Source: Colocasia esculenta (Eukaryota; Streptophyta; Magnoliopsida; Alismatales; Araceae). From it: 64,000 bases of DNA. The notes beneath the pieces were generated by a model, which saw only the letters and a program-made list of their open reading frames with translations, was not told the origin of the DNA and made no database searches. The position numbers and the translations under genes were made by a program. Positions 10,244 to 21,060 of this stretch are shown piece by piece; the stretch's first letter is position 1; every line of letters starts with the position of its first letter. The stretch covers positions 149,743,371 through 149,807,370 of the forward strand of contig CM024757.1 in NCBI GenBank assembly GCA_014218235.1. The letters run 5' to 3'.

Positions 10244-13200
10244 TGTAGCACCCCGAAAAGTTTAATTGTATAAAAATTCAAATAAATGGGAATAAATAAT
10301 TTCCATAATATCATAGTATTTAAAACATACGTATCATTATCGTATGTGCTAAAACATATCAAAAGATTCCGTAAAAATTATAAATCGACCCCAAACATTA
10401 TTACTAAATGTTTCAAAAAGAAATTTGTGAAGAGAAAAATCAGATCAGCCAAGTTTAAAGTGTTTCGCGACTTATTATCGTAATTCATGAATAAGTCTAA
10501 AAATCATTATCACACGTACTCGGTTGAGTCAGAAAATTAAATAAAAATCATATACGAACTTCAAATAATATCCTCTAATGACCCATCAAGAAATTTGGGT
10601 CAATAAAAATCATTTGGGCTAGGTTTAAGAGTTATTGTGACCGATTATCCAAATTAGGAAACAAGTCGGAAAACCGTTAACAGGGAAATACGACACAACC
10701 ATAAATTAAATAAAAATGTTGGAGAGATTTCTAACATTATATATTAATGAACCAATATCATAATTTGGCCAATGGACATCATTTGGCCCAAAAATTAAGT
10801 GAAGCAAGAAAATACATAGAAATTCACAACTTTAAATAAGCTGAAACTAGGAAGAGGTAATTAGAGTTGAATTGGGAAGAGATCTTGCAATCTTGGCAAC
10901 CCAAATTCATGCTTAACTATGGTGGGAGGTTTCCTAAAGCCTCACACACTCAAATGGAGGAGGAAATCCTCAAAATAGGAAACTAATATGTCAAAACTGC
11001 AACTTAGCTTTCCTTGTCACAATAGGACTCCTAAACACCATGGTTGCTTAAATACTCCTCACCCAAACCCTAGGGACAAGTTTTAGAACTTGATGGGGTC
11101 ATGTGGAGGAGCTCTTGGTGGCTGGGGAGCTGTGGATCGACCACAAGAAGCTCATCTTCTTCCTCTTTTCGTCTGCTTCAGCCTGTGCAAACCGTCCTCT
11201 TAGAGTCGACCAAAGGTAGGTCAAACCTAAATCCCATCGTGCAAGGCGTATACCCCTAAAAAGAGGGTCAAGTCTATGTTCTAACCCAACTAGAATGCCC
11301 AATTTCTATGTAGTATACATTGAGTATTAAGCGTTCTTCAAACAGTGGTCTGAACAATAGATTTCTGAAGAACGAGACTTCATCAACCTAGAAGGTAGGC
11401 TTTCTCGGGCCAAACCTTAACAAATCTTATACCAATGTGTAGATCATCAAGTCTAGTTTCATGTCTAATTGGTTTAATCGAATTCCAATAAGTAGATTTT
11501 GAATTATAAGCGTTTTGCCAAAGTCGCGCATGTTAGGGTCTTTTCCTATTTAAGTCGATTTATCACACATCTTGATGCTGTTTAAAATTATTTAAAAATC
11601 ATAGTTCGAACCTATTCCATGTTCCCAACAACTTTAATGTTGAGACTTTTTTCTGAAGAGCCCTAGTTTAGGAGATATAAGTGTTGCATGATCGAACCCC
11701 CTATGTGCAGTTTTTTCCTGCATTTTCGGTCTGACCCTGAACCCCGTCCATGCAGGTGGACGCAATTCAAGGGCCTGGTATCACATCGCCTAGGGGTGAC
11801 GCGATGCCATGAAAGGTGTCCGCATGCCCGGACGTAATTTGGGGGTTGACCTAGTCCATGCCTCGCATAGGTCTGCGCACCGCCTGGGAGTCTGGGCCGC
11901 TCTGAAACTCGACGTCCGACCCCGACACGTTTCAGAGGATTTTCCCGCCCACATTTTTTTAATGGTTTTCTGTAGACGCGTCCATGTCCCCCGACGCGAT
12001 TCAGTCTTGAAGGTGGCCACCACTGTGGACGCGATTTAGTATCTTTACAGTTTCGCCTGCTTTTCGCTGTGCACTACATTTTTAAGTGCGTCCTCTATGT
12101 TGGACGCATATTTCAAGGCATACCCGATGTCTATTTAACATAGTATCCAGTGTGTTATTGGCATATCTTGGGTCTGATCATTACATGATGTTTATTTAAT
12201 GGCTTAAAAGTGATTAACCCATTTAAAAAGCTTTAAGTATACGAACATTATTCTAATTGCTTTCTTATTGATGTGATTATTCATGTAACTTTTGATTTAC
12301 TCTTTGTACTGTTCTAGCTTATTTAAATGATAATTACTATCTTAAAATCTTGCAAACCCATGTGTAGTTAAATGCATTGGTCATTACATGCCATCATGTT
12401 AAGTGCTTTCCGCGAATTTGAGACCGATGGACTGTGGATTGAGACGCGTACATCACTACACACTTGCACATCTAGGCAGCCTTTTCTTCGGAAATTGGAA
12501 GCTCTCTACCGGTCATTCCGAATCGGTAGACTAGCGACCTTTTCTCCAAGGCCTCCGTAAATCTCCTCTGACCATGGATTCCCACATGGCCGACGAGTTG
12601 GTTGTACCATTGAAGTTCCCTGGAGATAGCGTGCACTTCCTCTCTCATCTTGTTCTCGTGAGTGTGAATTACAATCTAGACTAAAGCCATTAATGTAAAA
12701 ATTGAACTAAAGTATAAATCGTACCGTTATACTGCCAAATTTATCTCGTGACCATTGTTTTCATGAAATCATGATCAATTACTTATTACTTGTTCTCATC
12801 ATCATCATGAACATGACATTACACATGCTTACTTATTGAAACTCTCATTGGCCATTATTAATGACTGTGGGTATCTACATTTAAATTTTAAGTGAGATGT
12901 TGATCCGGCACGGCGAGTGTCCAAGGGCTCCAGTCTAGCCCCAATGACGGAGAGTCATAAATATACTATTAACCATGGGGTATAATGATTACTGGTGTTG
13001 CATCTGTGCTGGGAGTCGTACGTGCATGTTGAATGATAGATACAATAACCACATACACGTGTCCTTGTGTGCATTCTTGATGGATCTTTTCTTGGTGTAC
13101 ATTAGTGTCTACGTGCCTAATTAGTGTTACATGATCGTGCTCATGCGTTCTTGCTTGCTTGCGTGATATGGACATCCTACATTTATTGCAATTAGTGATA

Positions 13201-13856
13201 TCTTGCGTTCTTGAAAGCTATTAACATCAAGTGAAATCTTGCGTGCTTGTACAAAGTGATCTATTGTTAGTTCTATCTTGTCATCTTGTTCAAAAATCTT
13301 GTTCTATCATGATCACTCTATCTAGCTTGTTCACGTATCATGTTTTAATGAGTTTCATTCGTACATGCATATCATGACATTCATCGTGCTTACCTAGTTC
13401 TAAATTGTTAATCACATATATCATTGCCCTCACATTGAGATATAAATCCTACTGGGCTAGTTTGCTCGTCCCCTACTTTTACCCAATCTAGGTGACTATG
13501 ATGTTCAAGAGGAGGAGCAAGTCGAGGATGGGAATGCGTCCGAGTGATGAGCGTTCCAGCTATGAGTCTAGTTATAGTAGTTTGCTTTGAGTGTTCGATT
13601 CATGTAGTAGGAAGTGAGGTATTATGTACTTTTCTTTTTACTGAGTCTTAGTCTTGTACTAGTTCTTCTGAGATAAATATGAGATTTGAATACAATTTCC
13701 ATTGAGTTCAATATTTAGGCCCTATGATGATGTATGTTGTTATACATTTAGTGCGTGCTAGCTAGAGGCTTATTTGCCGACTGTTCATGTCTCAGGATAT
13801 TGACTTGAATTATCCCGCTTTATTAATATCCGCTACGAAACTCTCGGGACGTGACA
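10244..13856 (+). mobile_element. Gypsy-type solo LTR 2 (3.6 kb) in SIRE-A gag
   Basis: Starts TGTAGCACCCC and ends CGGGACGTGACA, with exact 5-bp target duplications GATTG (10239-10243 and 13857-13861). It is the same family as the inverted solo LTR at 55146-59015: for example 13740-13856 here matches the reverse complement of 55146-55260. CGTCC/GGACG inverted repeats lie around 11745-12110. No internal domain or primer site is present and I see no gene inside. Confidence 0.92.
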
Positions 13857-13861
13857 GATTG

Positions 13862-14247
13862 CATTTGAAATCTCTCATATTGAGCTACCAAAATATCTAT
13901 TCTAGTTTCCTTTACCTTATCAGTTCCTTCATATGTGAGCCTTAGTTTTCCCACATCTCCATAGCTGACTTGCAGGCGGAAATCCTATAGAATTCTTTCT
14001 TACTGAGCGCACAACACAATATGCTCTTAGCTTTGCTGTTCAGGGATATTTTCTTCTTGTCTTCATCTGTCCAGTTCTCTCTGTTGTTGAGCACCACGAG
14101 GTCTCCTTCTTCAATGATTGACCATAATTGGAAATCGAGACCTTGAAGGAAGAATTTCATTCGAGTCTTCCAATAGTTGTAGTCTTCACCGTCAAATAGA
14201 GGAGGTCTATTGACGGACTAACCTTTAGCATATCCTTGAGCTGCCAT
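13862..14247 (-). pseudogene. gag of SIRE-A, N-terminal half
   Basis: ATG at 14247 opens the gag frame. Codon 9 is TAG (Gln in relatives), followed by RPPLFDGEDYNYWKTRMKFFLQG, the usual start of SIRE gag (compare PPFFDGEDYHYW in SIRE-C). It continues through ILCCALSKKEFYRI and MEMWEN, then a frameshift leads into YEGTDKVKETRIDILVAQYE. It is interrupted after this by solo LTR 2. Confidence 0.87.
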
Positions 14248-14294
14248 TTATCTTTGCTCTTAAGACTGTGAGATCTTCTTTCTTGAAGAGACTT

Positions 14295-14307
14295 GGCTTT
14301 GATACCA
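14295..14307 (-). promoter_or_regulatory. Primer-binding site of SIRE-A
   Basis: On the minus strand this reads TGGTATCAAAGCC, two bases from the LTR end. It is one base away from the usual TGGTATCAGAGC complement of plant initiator tRNA-Met. Confidence 0.85.
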
Positions 14308-14477
14308 CTTGTTGCCCAGGTAGCAAGTCCAGATGGGGGGTGAATGGATTGCAAAAAAAAACCTTTTGGAATAAAACCTGTAAATAAAACACTAGACAGA
14401 AGACACTCAATTCGATAGTTAGTGTTAGTGTAAAATAGAACACACAAGCAAACACACAGACATTAGAGGATTTTTAT

Positions 14478-14517
14478 CCTAGTTCAGATCTTTTTCCCAA
14501 GGAGTCCAACGTCCAGT
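14478..14517 (-). other. Conserved R/U5 stem-loop, SIRE-A
   Basis: Sense strand: CTGGACGTTGG, variable insert, CTGAACTAG. The outer stem CTGG/CTAG contains one wobble pair. The inner hairpin is weak in this copy. Confidence 0.5.
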
Positions 14518-14940
14518 CCCCAAGCAACAACTTGGGATTCCACTAACCAAGGGTACCGTCCCCCTTAAGGACACTTACACATCCAACAGCAATTGGCCTT
14601 CTCTTCTCTACCAGAAGAGGAACACACCACCTGATACACCAGGTCTTCTCTTCACACACGAAGAGGAAAGCACACAGAAAAAGAGTTTTGAGGAGGGCCC
14701 CAAGACCAAGCTTAAAGACAATGCTTGATCTGAGGCGAAGATCGAGAGACAGAAAGAATAATCTAAATGAACTCTCTCTCAGATCTACGCTAGCTCTTGA
14801 AAGCAATGCAATGTTTACACTGAGAGCTAAGAGTTATGAAAAATTAGAATGGATGAGCAGGCTCTTGTTCTTCAAACGACTCAGGCTTTTCGTCTTTTTG
14901 AAAATGAGTGATCGAACTGTTCTTCATGGAGTCCCAGTCT

Positions 14941-14950
14941 TGTATTTATC
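14941..14950 (-). promoter_or_regulatory. Predicted TATA box of LTR A
   Basis: Sense strand GATAAATACA. It lies about 430 bp upstream of the conserved stem-loop, the same spacing as in the other SIRE LTRs. Confidence 0.55.
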
Positions 14951-15639
14951 TTCTTGAAGTATTTTGAACGTTGCAATGTCCGTTGAAGTATCTGTTGTCT
15001 TACAGTCTTCATGCACGTTTGATATACAGGTCCGAAGCGTAGAGTAGGTGAGCCTGCAGCCATAAATGCTAGGATTGACTCTTACATCTTCAGGGAAAGA
15101 TTGTCTGAATCTTCCATCTTCTTGACAGGTTAATAGGTTCATCTTTGACGGCTTTACTACAAAAGTCCTGCATATAATAAATGCTGACAACTCCTTTTTG
15201 TCTAGACTGCCAGTCAACATTAGTAGTCGTGTAGTATAGAGATATACAAGAAAGGAAATGTTGTTCTATCAACATATAAGGCAAGACTTTATATGATACT
15301 GTGATGTAAGCAAAGATATATTATACTGGATGAATAATAGAAGTCACACAGGATACAGTATGATGCGCGGGAAGCCTTTTGAAATCCACAGAGATTTGAA
15401 ATTATATGAATATTTAAAGATTATGTGAAGTGACATTTTGCTCAGAAGACTTATTCAAAGGTGGCCTAACCTTTATAAGTATAAAGATGATGCTCAAAAG
15501 ACATTCATTAAAGGGAGAGATTATGCTCACGTCAAATCGATGAAATATAATATATAGAGACGCAATCTATGTTGTATCAAGTTGATGTGAACATATTCTA
15601 TGTATTAATGACGTGGAATCGATATTCAAACAAGAAGTC

Positions 15640-16335
15640 GTTGTTTACGTGAAATTGATCTTGAAATCGTTGTTTCACTAAGAGCAAATCATTGTTGTGA
15701 CCAAATCGTTCTTTAAGTCAAAACAAATCATTGTTTGTGATCAAATCATTCTTTAAGTGAACTAAAATTGTTGTTTCCAACCAAATCGTTCTTTAAGTGA
15801 ACTGAAATCGTTGTTTGCAACCAAATCATTCTTTAAGTGAACTGAAATCATTATTTCGATCAAATCTTTGTTTAAGTAAAGGCAAATCGTTGTTGCGATC
15901 GAATCGTTGTTTAAGTAAAGGCAAATCGTTGTTGCGATCAAATCGTTGTTTAAGTAAAGTCAAATCGTTGTTGCGATCGAATCGTTGTTTAAGTAAAGGC
16001 AAATTGTTGTTGTGATCGAATCGTTATTTAAGTAAAGGCAAATCGTTGTTCTGTCAAATCGTTGTGAGACCAAAATCGTTGTAGCGATAGAAATCGTTAT
16101 TTTACTTATGAAATCGTTGTAGCGATAGAAATCATTGTTTTTCTTATGAAATTGTTGTAGCGATAGAAATCGTTGTTTTACTTATGAAATCATTGTAACG
16201 ATGGAAATCATTGTTTTACTTATGAAATCATTGTAGCGATAGAAATCGTTGTTTTACTTATGAAATCGTTGTAGCGATGGAAATCGTTGTTTTAGTTATG
16301 AAATCGTTGTAGCGATAGACATCGTTGTTTTATTA
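15640..16335 (-). repeat. Tandem AACGATTT-core repeats in U3 of LTR A
   Basis: On the plus strand the word AAATCGTT recurs dozens of times. There are at least two period classes: about 39 bp with TTTAAGTAAAGGC spacing (15870-16040) and about 38 bp with GTAGCGATAG and TTTACTTATG (16067-16320). Open frames here are by-products of the 39-bp period. Confidence 0.9.
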
Positions 16336-16534
16336 AGGGAGTCGCTGTGTACTTAGAAGAAAAGCATGCTCCGAACTTTAAATTATAAAGTGTGAGAATA
16401 ACTTACAGATTTAGCTTGACTTATTTCCTGTGGATAAGCTTCAGAAAAGATTGTTAGAAAATATTTATTGAGGTTTTGTTAATCACCAAAAAATTATAAA
16501 TAATAAATAATGTTATATGGAGATGGACTGATCA

Positions 16535-17240
16535 TCATTCGGAACAGTTATCTGACCAAGAGGAGAGGTCACTGGATTGTGCCTTCTTCCAATATGAAGA
16601 CCTGTTGTTGGTCAACTGGAGCAGAGGATCAGATTTCATCTCAGATTGAGAGACAATTGATTCGTGTGCTGCAACTAGAAGTTGAATTCAATGAACTCAA
16701 GCTTGAAGAAGTTGCAATTGAAGCTCGAGGAGTCTTTTGATCAGATCTAACTCCAGAGCAGAGCGTTTGATGTTCTCTGAACTTCTTCAGACTCCTGTTT
16801 ACTTTGTTTTTCTCAATTTCTTCAAAACATCACTCTGATTGGTTGTCTACTTCGATTGAAGTAGACGAAGTTGATCCTACACTTGCTGTGTTTGGATCTT
16901 CAGATTTGAGTCAAATCTTGAAGCTGTGAATCAGTGGTTTGTTTAAGTTGTGCATCAGCAGTTGTGAAGAAGCTGTGAATCAGTGGATGTGTGAGAGTCT
17001 CACACATTTGATCATATAGTGAAGCCTCACTGGTTTAGTGAGGGGTGGACGTAGGTCTCCACACTGGAGTCGAACCACCTTAAAAATATCGCTCGCACTT
17101 GTGTGGTTTGATTTTATCTGCTTAGATTATTTACATCAGATCAGTTCATTATTTTGAGGTTTTAATTTTTTAATTGGCGTTTAAATTGGTGGATATCTAT
17201 TCACCCCCCCCCCCTCTAGATATTCCTTCTACACTCAACA
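16535..17240 (+). mobile_element. LTR F: right part of a plus-strand SIRE LTR
   Basis: It begins abruptly at the end of SIRE-A and ends CTACACTCAACA, preceded by the SIRE-type run TTCACCCCCCCCCCC and CTAGAT. It carries the conserved stem-loop at 17044-17079 and matches the layout of the SIRE-E LTR end. The left part, with TATA and U3, should lie beyond the left end of SIRE-A outside the window. No primer-binding site follows, so it is a solo LTR or the 3' LTR of an element. The likely target duplication is AGTTC (17241-17245). It is inserted in the env-like ORF of SIRE-C. Confidence 0.78.
17044..17079 (+). other. Conserved R/U5 stem-loop, LTR F
   Basis: GGTGGACGTAGG, an inner hairpin CTCCA/TGGAG, then TCGAACCACC. 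The outer stem GGTGG/CCACC is perfect. Confidence 0.65.
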
Positions 17241-17245
17241 AGTTC

Positions 17246-17640
17246 ACTGATCTGGCAGATCTTCAACCACCCAAGCCTACCAGTTAACTGACTAAAATCT
17301 ACAACCTTTCATGGGCAAATGGAGGCCTTGGCTGAAGACTCCCTCTGAAACTATTCAAGGGTGAAGAAGGTGCCTTCTGGAGCCCTAGATGAGGCCATCT
17401 AGAAAAAAACAAAACAGAAGAGTGAGAGGAATGATAGAGGAGATATCGAAAAGGTCCATAGAGGTCAAAGAACCTACCTTTCTTCAGAGGAAGGGAGAGA
17501 TTCTGCAGAAGGTTCGAAGATGGTTCTGTCATGTTGAAGAACACGCGTGGGAACAAGGAAGACGACAGGAGAGTCGGAGATGTTTGAAAGAGGGTGATTT
17601 GCAAAGAATGAGGGAAAGGTCCTAATATAGAAAGAGGAAA
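17246..17640 (-). pseudogene. env-like ORF of SIRE-C, N-terminal fragment
   Basis: The start ATG at 17398 gives MASSRAPEGTFF, parallel to MAASGSF in SIRE-A. The frame then passes two stops and reads FSQLTGRLGWLKICQISEL, a block typical of plant transposon-protein domains, before LTR F cuts it at 17246. Upstream, 17399-17477 has the look of an intron on the minus strand (AAG|GTAGGTT donor, TTTTTTTCTAG acceptor) placed directly before the ATG. A second ATG at about 17536 opens MTEPSSNLLQNLSLPLKK in the leader. I cannot say which start was used. Confidence 0.6.
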
Positions 17641-17751
17641 TGTAACGGACCGTAGATGAGGAGATGAACGGCTGGGATTAAATGAATGAATCGTTATAAT
17701 TAATTCCTCTTTAAATGAAAATTTAAAAAGCCTTAAATTAAAACCCTTTTT

Positions 17752-17905
17752 TTAATTAATATTGACACCGACTTCATAAACTCCAACTCCACAAGAGTCA
17801 CAGTACACAACTCTGACTTCATGAGAGTCGTAGAGCCGAGAAACTCTGACTTCGTGAGAGTCGCAAAACACAACTCCAACTTCAGATAAGTCGAAGTTCC
17901 AGAAC
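17752..17905 (-). repeat. Post-pol spacer repeats of SIRE-C
   Basis: Four or five copies of an inverted motif built on GACTTC and GAGAGTCG, separated by 20-40 bp. They are the same kind of motif as the array in the C LTR (24480-24890). The surrounding spacer (17641-17940) is AT-rich and non-coding. Confidence 0.7.
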
Positions 17906-17949
17906 TTAGCAAAAATTTTGTAATGAATGTAACATGTAGTGCAGTAAAA

Positions 17950-18834
17950 AAAATTTATCAAGATTGCACATACCTCTTCTCTTCTTATTGAAGTAAATCT
18001 ATCTTCAGGAAGAGGTTTGGTAAATATATCAACTAATTGATTATCTGTAGAGACAAATTCAAGTAAAATATCTCCATTACTTACATGGTCCCTGATGAAA
18101 TGATGTCTGATCTCAATGTGCTTGGTTCTTGAATGTTGAATTGGATTTTTGGTCAAGTTGATTGTGCTTGTGTTGTCACACAACATTGGAATTTCATGAA
18201 GTGTATGACCATAGTCTTCCAGTTGATGTTTAATCCACAGCAGTTGAGTGCAGCAACTTTCAGGTGCAATATATTCTGCTTATGTTGTGGACAAGGCTAC
18301 TGAATTTTACTTTCTGGAAGACTAGAAAATTAAACATCCCGCAAAACTTTGACAAGTACCACTGGTGCTTTTTCTATCTATTTTGCATCCAGCATAGTCA
18401 GCATCACTATATCCAATCAATTTGAATTCAGAACATATGGGATACCATAAACCCAATTTACTTGTGTTTATAAGATATTTAAAGATTCTTTTAACAGCAT
18501 TAACATGAGATTCGTTAGGATCAGCTTGAAATCTGGCACACAAACATACATTGAACATTATGTCTGGTCTACTAGCAATAAGATAGAGTAATGACCAAAT
18601 CATTCCTCTATAGATCTTCTGATCTGCTTTCTTGCCAAGTGGATCACTATCTAACTTAATTATAGAGCTCATGGGTGTTCCTAAGGGCTTACACTTGTCA
18701 AAACCATATTTAGATAGTAAATCTGAAATGTATTTGGTTTGACAAATGTTAGTACCTTCCTTGGTCTGCTTGATTTGCAACCTAAGAAAATAGTTAAGCT
18801 CACCCATCATGCTCATCTCAAACTCACTTTGCAT
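17950..18834 (-). pseudogene. RNase H and connection of SIRE-C pol
   Basis: Starts MQSEFEMSMMGELNYFLRLQIKQ, then GMIWSLLYLIASRPDIMFNVC, YSDADYAGCKIDRKSTSGTC and, after stops in 18187-18321, CDNTSTINLTKNPIQHSRTKHIEIRHHF and LVDIFTKPLPEDRFTSIRRE. The C-terminal residues are frame-shifted near 17985. This is the nuclease that removes the RNA template. Confidence 0.88.
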
Positions 18835-19660
18835 AAGGTTTTCAAAGAATTTTCAAAGTGATTCATTAGTAGAACCAAAAATAATATCATCAACATATAT
18901 TTGTATAATCAAGATTCCTTCTGAAAATTTCTTAATAAATAGTGTGTTATCTACTTTACCTCTTATAAAATCATGTGATATAAGATAAGCACTTAGTCTT
19001 TCATACCAAGCTCTTGGAGCTTGTTTCAAACCATACAATGCTTTCTTTAAACGAAAAACATGATTTAGATACTTAGTATCTTCAAAACCAGGTGGTTGCT
19101 CAACATAAACTTCTTCTTTTATGAAACCATTCAGAAAAGCACTTTTAACATCCATTTGAAATAAATTGATATTAAGAGAACATGTATATGCTAATAGAAT
19201 TCTAATTGCCTCTAATCTAGCAACTGGAGCATAGGTTTCATCAAAATCAATGCCTTCCTCTTTGGAGTATCATTGTGCTACCAGTCTGGCCTTGTTCCTG
19301 GTGATTACTCCTGATTCATCTATTTTGTTTCTGAAGACCCATCTAGTCCCAATAACTGGATGGTCAGAAGGTCTAGGGACAAGAGTCCAAACCTAACTGC
19401 GATGGAACTGGTTAAGTTCCTCTTTCATAGCTAGGATCCAATATTCATCTGCTAGTGCATCATTGATTGTCCTAGGCTCAATCTCAGAAACAAATGCAGA
19501 AAAATCATAGGGAATGTTCATACCTCTTGTTCTTACCCTATCTTGAGGATCACCTATAATATTTTCTCTTGGATGATCTCTGTGATACCTCAATTCTCTA
19601 GGTAGTCCTTCATATGGTTCTTCTTGTTGTTGAAGCTCTTCTAATGGTGGATCTTCTTTC
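18835..19660 (-). pseudogene. Reverse transcriptase of SIRE-C pol
   Basis: Copia RT with MDVKSAFLNGFIKEEVYVEQPPGFED, LYGLKQAPRAWYERLSAYL and an intact YVDDIIFGSTNESL (18853-18915). Upstream are the TKWVFRNK-type and ARLVAQ-type blocks with stops in 19156-19392. A stop at 18850-18852 follows NESL. The frame is the same as in gag and integrase of this element. Confidence 0.88.
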
Positions 19661-20670
19661 TCTTCTTTTTCTTCAAGAGATATTTGTTCCAGATCCCTGC
19701 ACAAATCTTCAACAACATCTTCTTCTTCTTCTATTCTCTTAAAAGAAGGGTTAGTTTCATCAAATAAAATATAAACTGATTGTTCTACAGTTAAAGTCTT
19801 TCTGTTAAACACTTTATGTCCTCTAGGTTTTGAGATATATCCTAGCAGAAAACCTTCATCACTTTTAGCATCTAATTTTCCTAAGTTATCTTTACCATTA
19901 TTTAAAATGAAACACTTACAACCAAAGGGTTGAAGATGACTGATGTTTAACTTTTTCTCCTTGTATAGCTCATAAGGTGTCTTCTTCAAAATTGGTCTGA
20001 TCATACACCTGTTGATAATGTAGCAGACTGTGTTGACTGCTTCTGCCCAGAAATATCATGGTAGATTGTATTCTATAAACATAGTTCCGGCCATGTTCAG
20101 TAGTGTTCTGTTCTTCCTTTTTGCTACTCCATTCTGTTGAGGTGTTCTTGGTGCAGAGAAATTGTGTTCTATGCCATTTTCTTCATAGAATCTGACAAAT
20201 TCTTCATTCTTGAATTCTCCACCATGATCAGATCTAATACTGATTATCTGAAATTTCTGGTTCTTTTGTAGTAATTTACTGAACTTCAGAAAAGCTGAAA
20301 ATGTTTCTGATTTGGCTTCCAGAAATGATACCCAAGTATACCTTGAATAATCAACTACAATTACATAGCCATAAACTTTTCCTCCAAGACTTATTGTTCT
20401 TATAGGTCCAAACAAATTCATGTGAATGAGTTCCAAAGGCTTGGAAGTTGTTACCACAATTTTGGACTGAAATGATGTCTTGGTTTGCTCTCCCTTTGCA
20501 CATGTTGTACAGATTCCAAATTTCTTCAGTTTAAGCTTTGGAAGACCTTCAACTAGATCATGCTTGATTAATTTCTTGATCACTGATGTGCTTGCATGTC
20601 CTAGTCTTCTGTGCCATAAATCAGTCTCCTTACTTTTTGTAGTTGCAAGACATAGGTTAACTTCTTTCAA
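19661..20670 (-). pseudogene. Integrase of SIRE-C pol
   Basis: HHCC part LWHRRLGHASTSVIKKL ... CTTCAKGEQ, then LIHMNLFGPIRT, where the first catalytic Asp (family HMDLFGP) is Asn. Then DYSRYTWVSFLEAK, IRSDHGGEF (second Asp intact) and PQQNGVAKRKNRTLLNMA (catalytic Glu position is Lys). A stop near 20056 precedes MIRPILKKTPYELYKEKK and an acidic linker. Two of the three catalytic residues are lost. Confidence 0.88.
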
Positions 20671-21060
20671 TTCTGCTAATTGTAGAGTGTACAGATTTTT
20701 GACTCTTTATGATTCAAAAATTGTTCTTCCATCCTTTTGAATAATGCACTTATCATTCTGAAATATTACTAAATGACCTTTGTCACATAACTGACTTATG
20801 CTAATGAGGTTATGCTTTAGTCCTTCTACATACATCACATCTTCTGTCAAATCCTTTTCTTCTTTTCCTACTGTTCCACATCCTAATACTTTGCCTTTTC
20901 CATTGTCTCCATAAGTGACTTGACCAACCTCATCTCTAAAACTTGCAAATAGCTTTCTGTCACCTGTCATATACCTTGAGCACCCACTATCCAAATACCA
21001 TTTGGATGCCCTCAGGTGACCCTGCAAACAAATTTAAGTTGTAACTTTTGGTACCCAAAT
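20671..21060 (-). pseudogene. Protease of SIRE-C
   Basis: LRASKWYLDSGCSRYMTGDRKLF with the catalytic DSG, then TYGDNGKGKVLGCGTVG and LKHNLISISQLCDKGHLVIF. Directly upstream, gag ends with GPKKIWVPKVTT followed by TAA in frame, then ICLQGHLRASKWY. This stop most simply reflects CAA to TAA decay. Confidence 0.85.

Larger units (their letters stand above)
1..16534 (-). mobile_element. SIRE-A: Ty1/Copia SIRE-type retrotransposon, 3' end outside window
   Basis: A minus-strand element. Reading right to left it has a 5' LTR (14310-16534), a primer-binding site, gag, protease, integrase, reverse transcriptase, RNase H and an env-like ORF that runs off the left edge. The domain order PR-INT-RT-RH is that of Ty1/Copia, and the extra ORF after pol plus the long gag point to the SIRE clade. 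Two Gypsy solo LTRs interrupt it, at 3819-7113 in pol and 10244-13856 in gag. The right flank 16535-16539 (TCATT) should be one copy of its target-site duplication; the partner lies outside the window. It sits inside LTR F. All ORFs are broken. Confidence 0.9.
14310..16534 (-). repeat. 5' LTR of SIRE-A (2.2 kb)
   Basis: On the plus strand it runs from TGTTGCCCAGG to TGATCA. The length, 2225 bp, agrees with related LTRs C (2260) and D (2282). It holds a C-run near its 3' end (GGGGGG at 14335-14340), the conserved stem-loop (14478-14517), a TATA box (14941-14950) and a U3 repeat array (15640-16335). The sense start, with TTTTGGTGATTAACAAAAC, resembles the start of LTR I. The outer end at 16534 is inferred from the TG...CA rule and could be off by a few bases. 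Confidence 0.82.

Noticed and set aside
17389..17625. Plus-strand frame of 78 codons opposite the SIRE-C env-like leader
   Set aside because: Shadow of the minus-strand pyrimidine-rich leader; the minus strand shows the family-like MASSRAPEG start and block.
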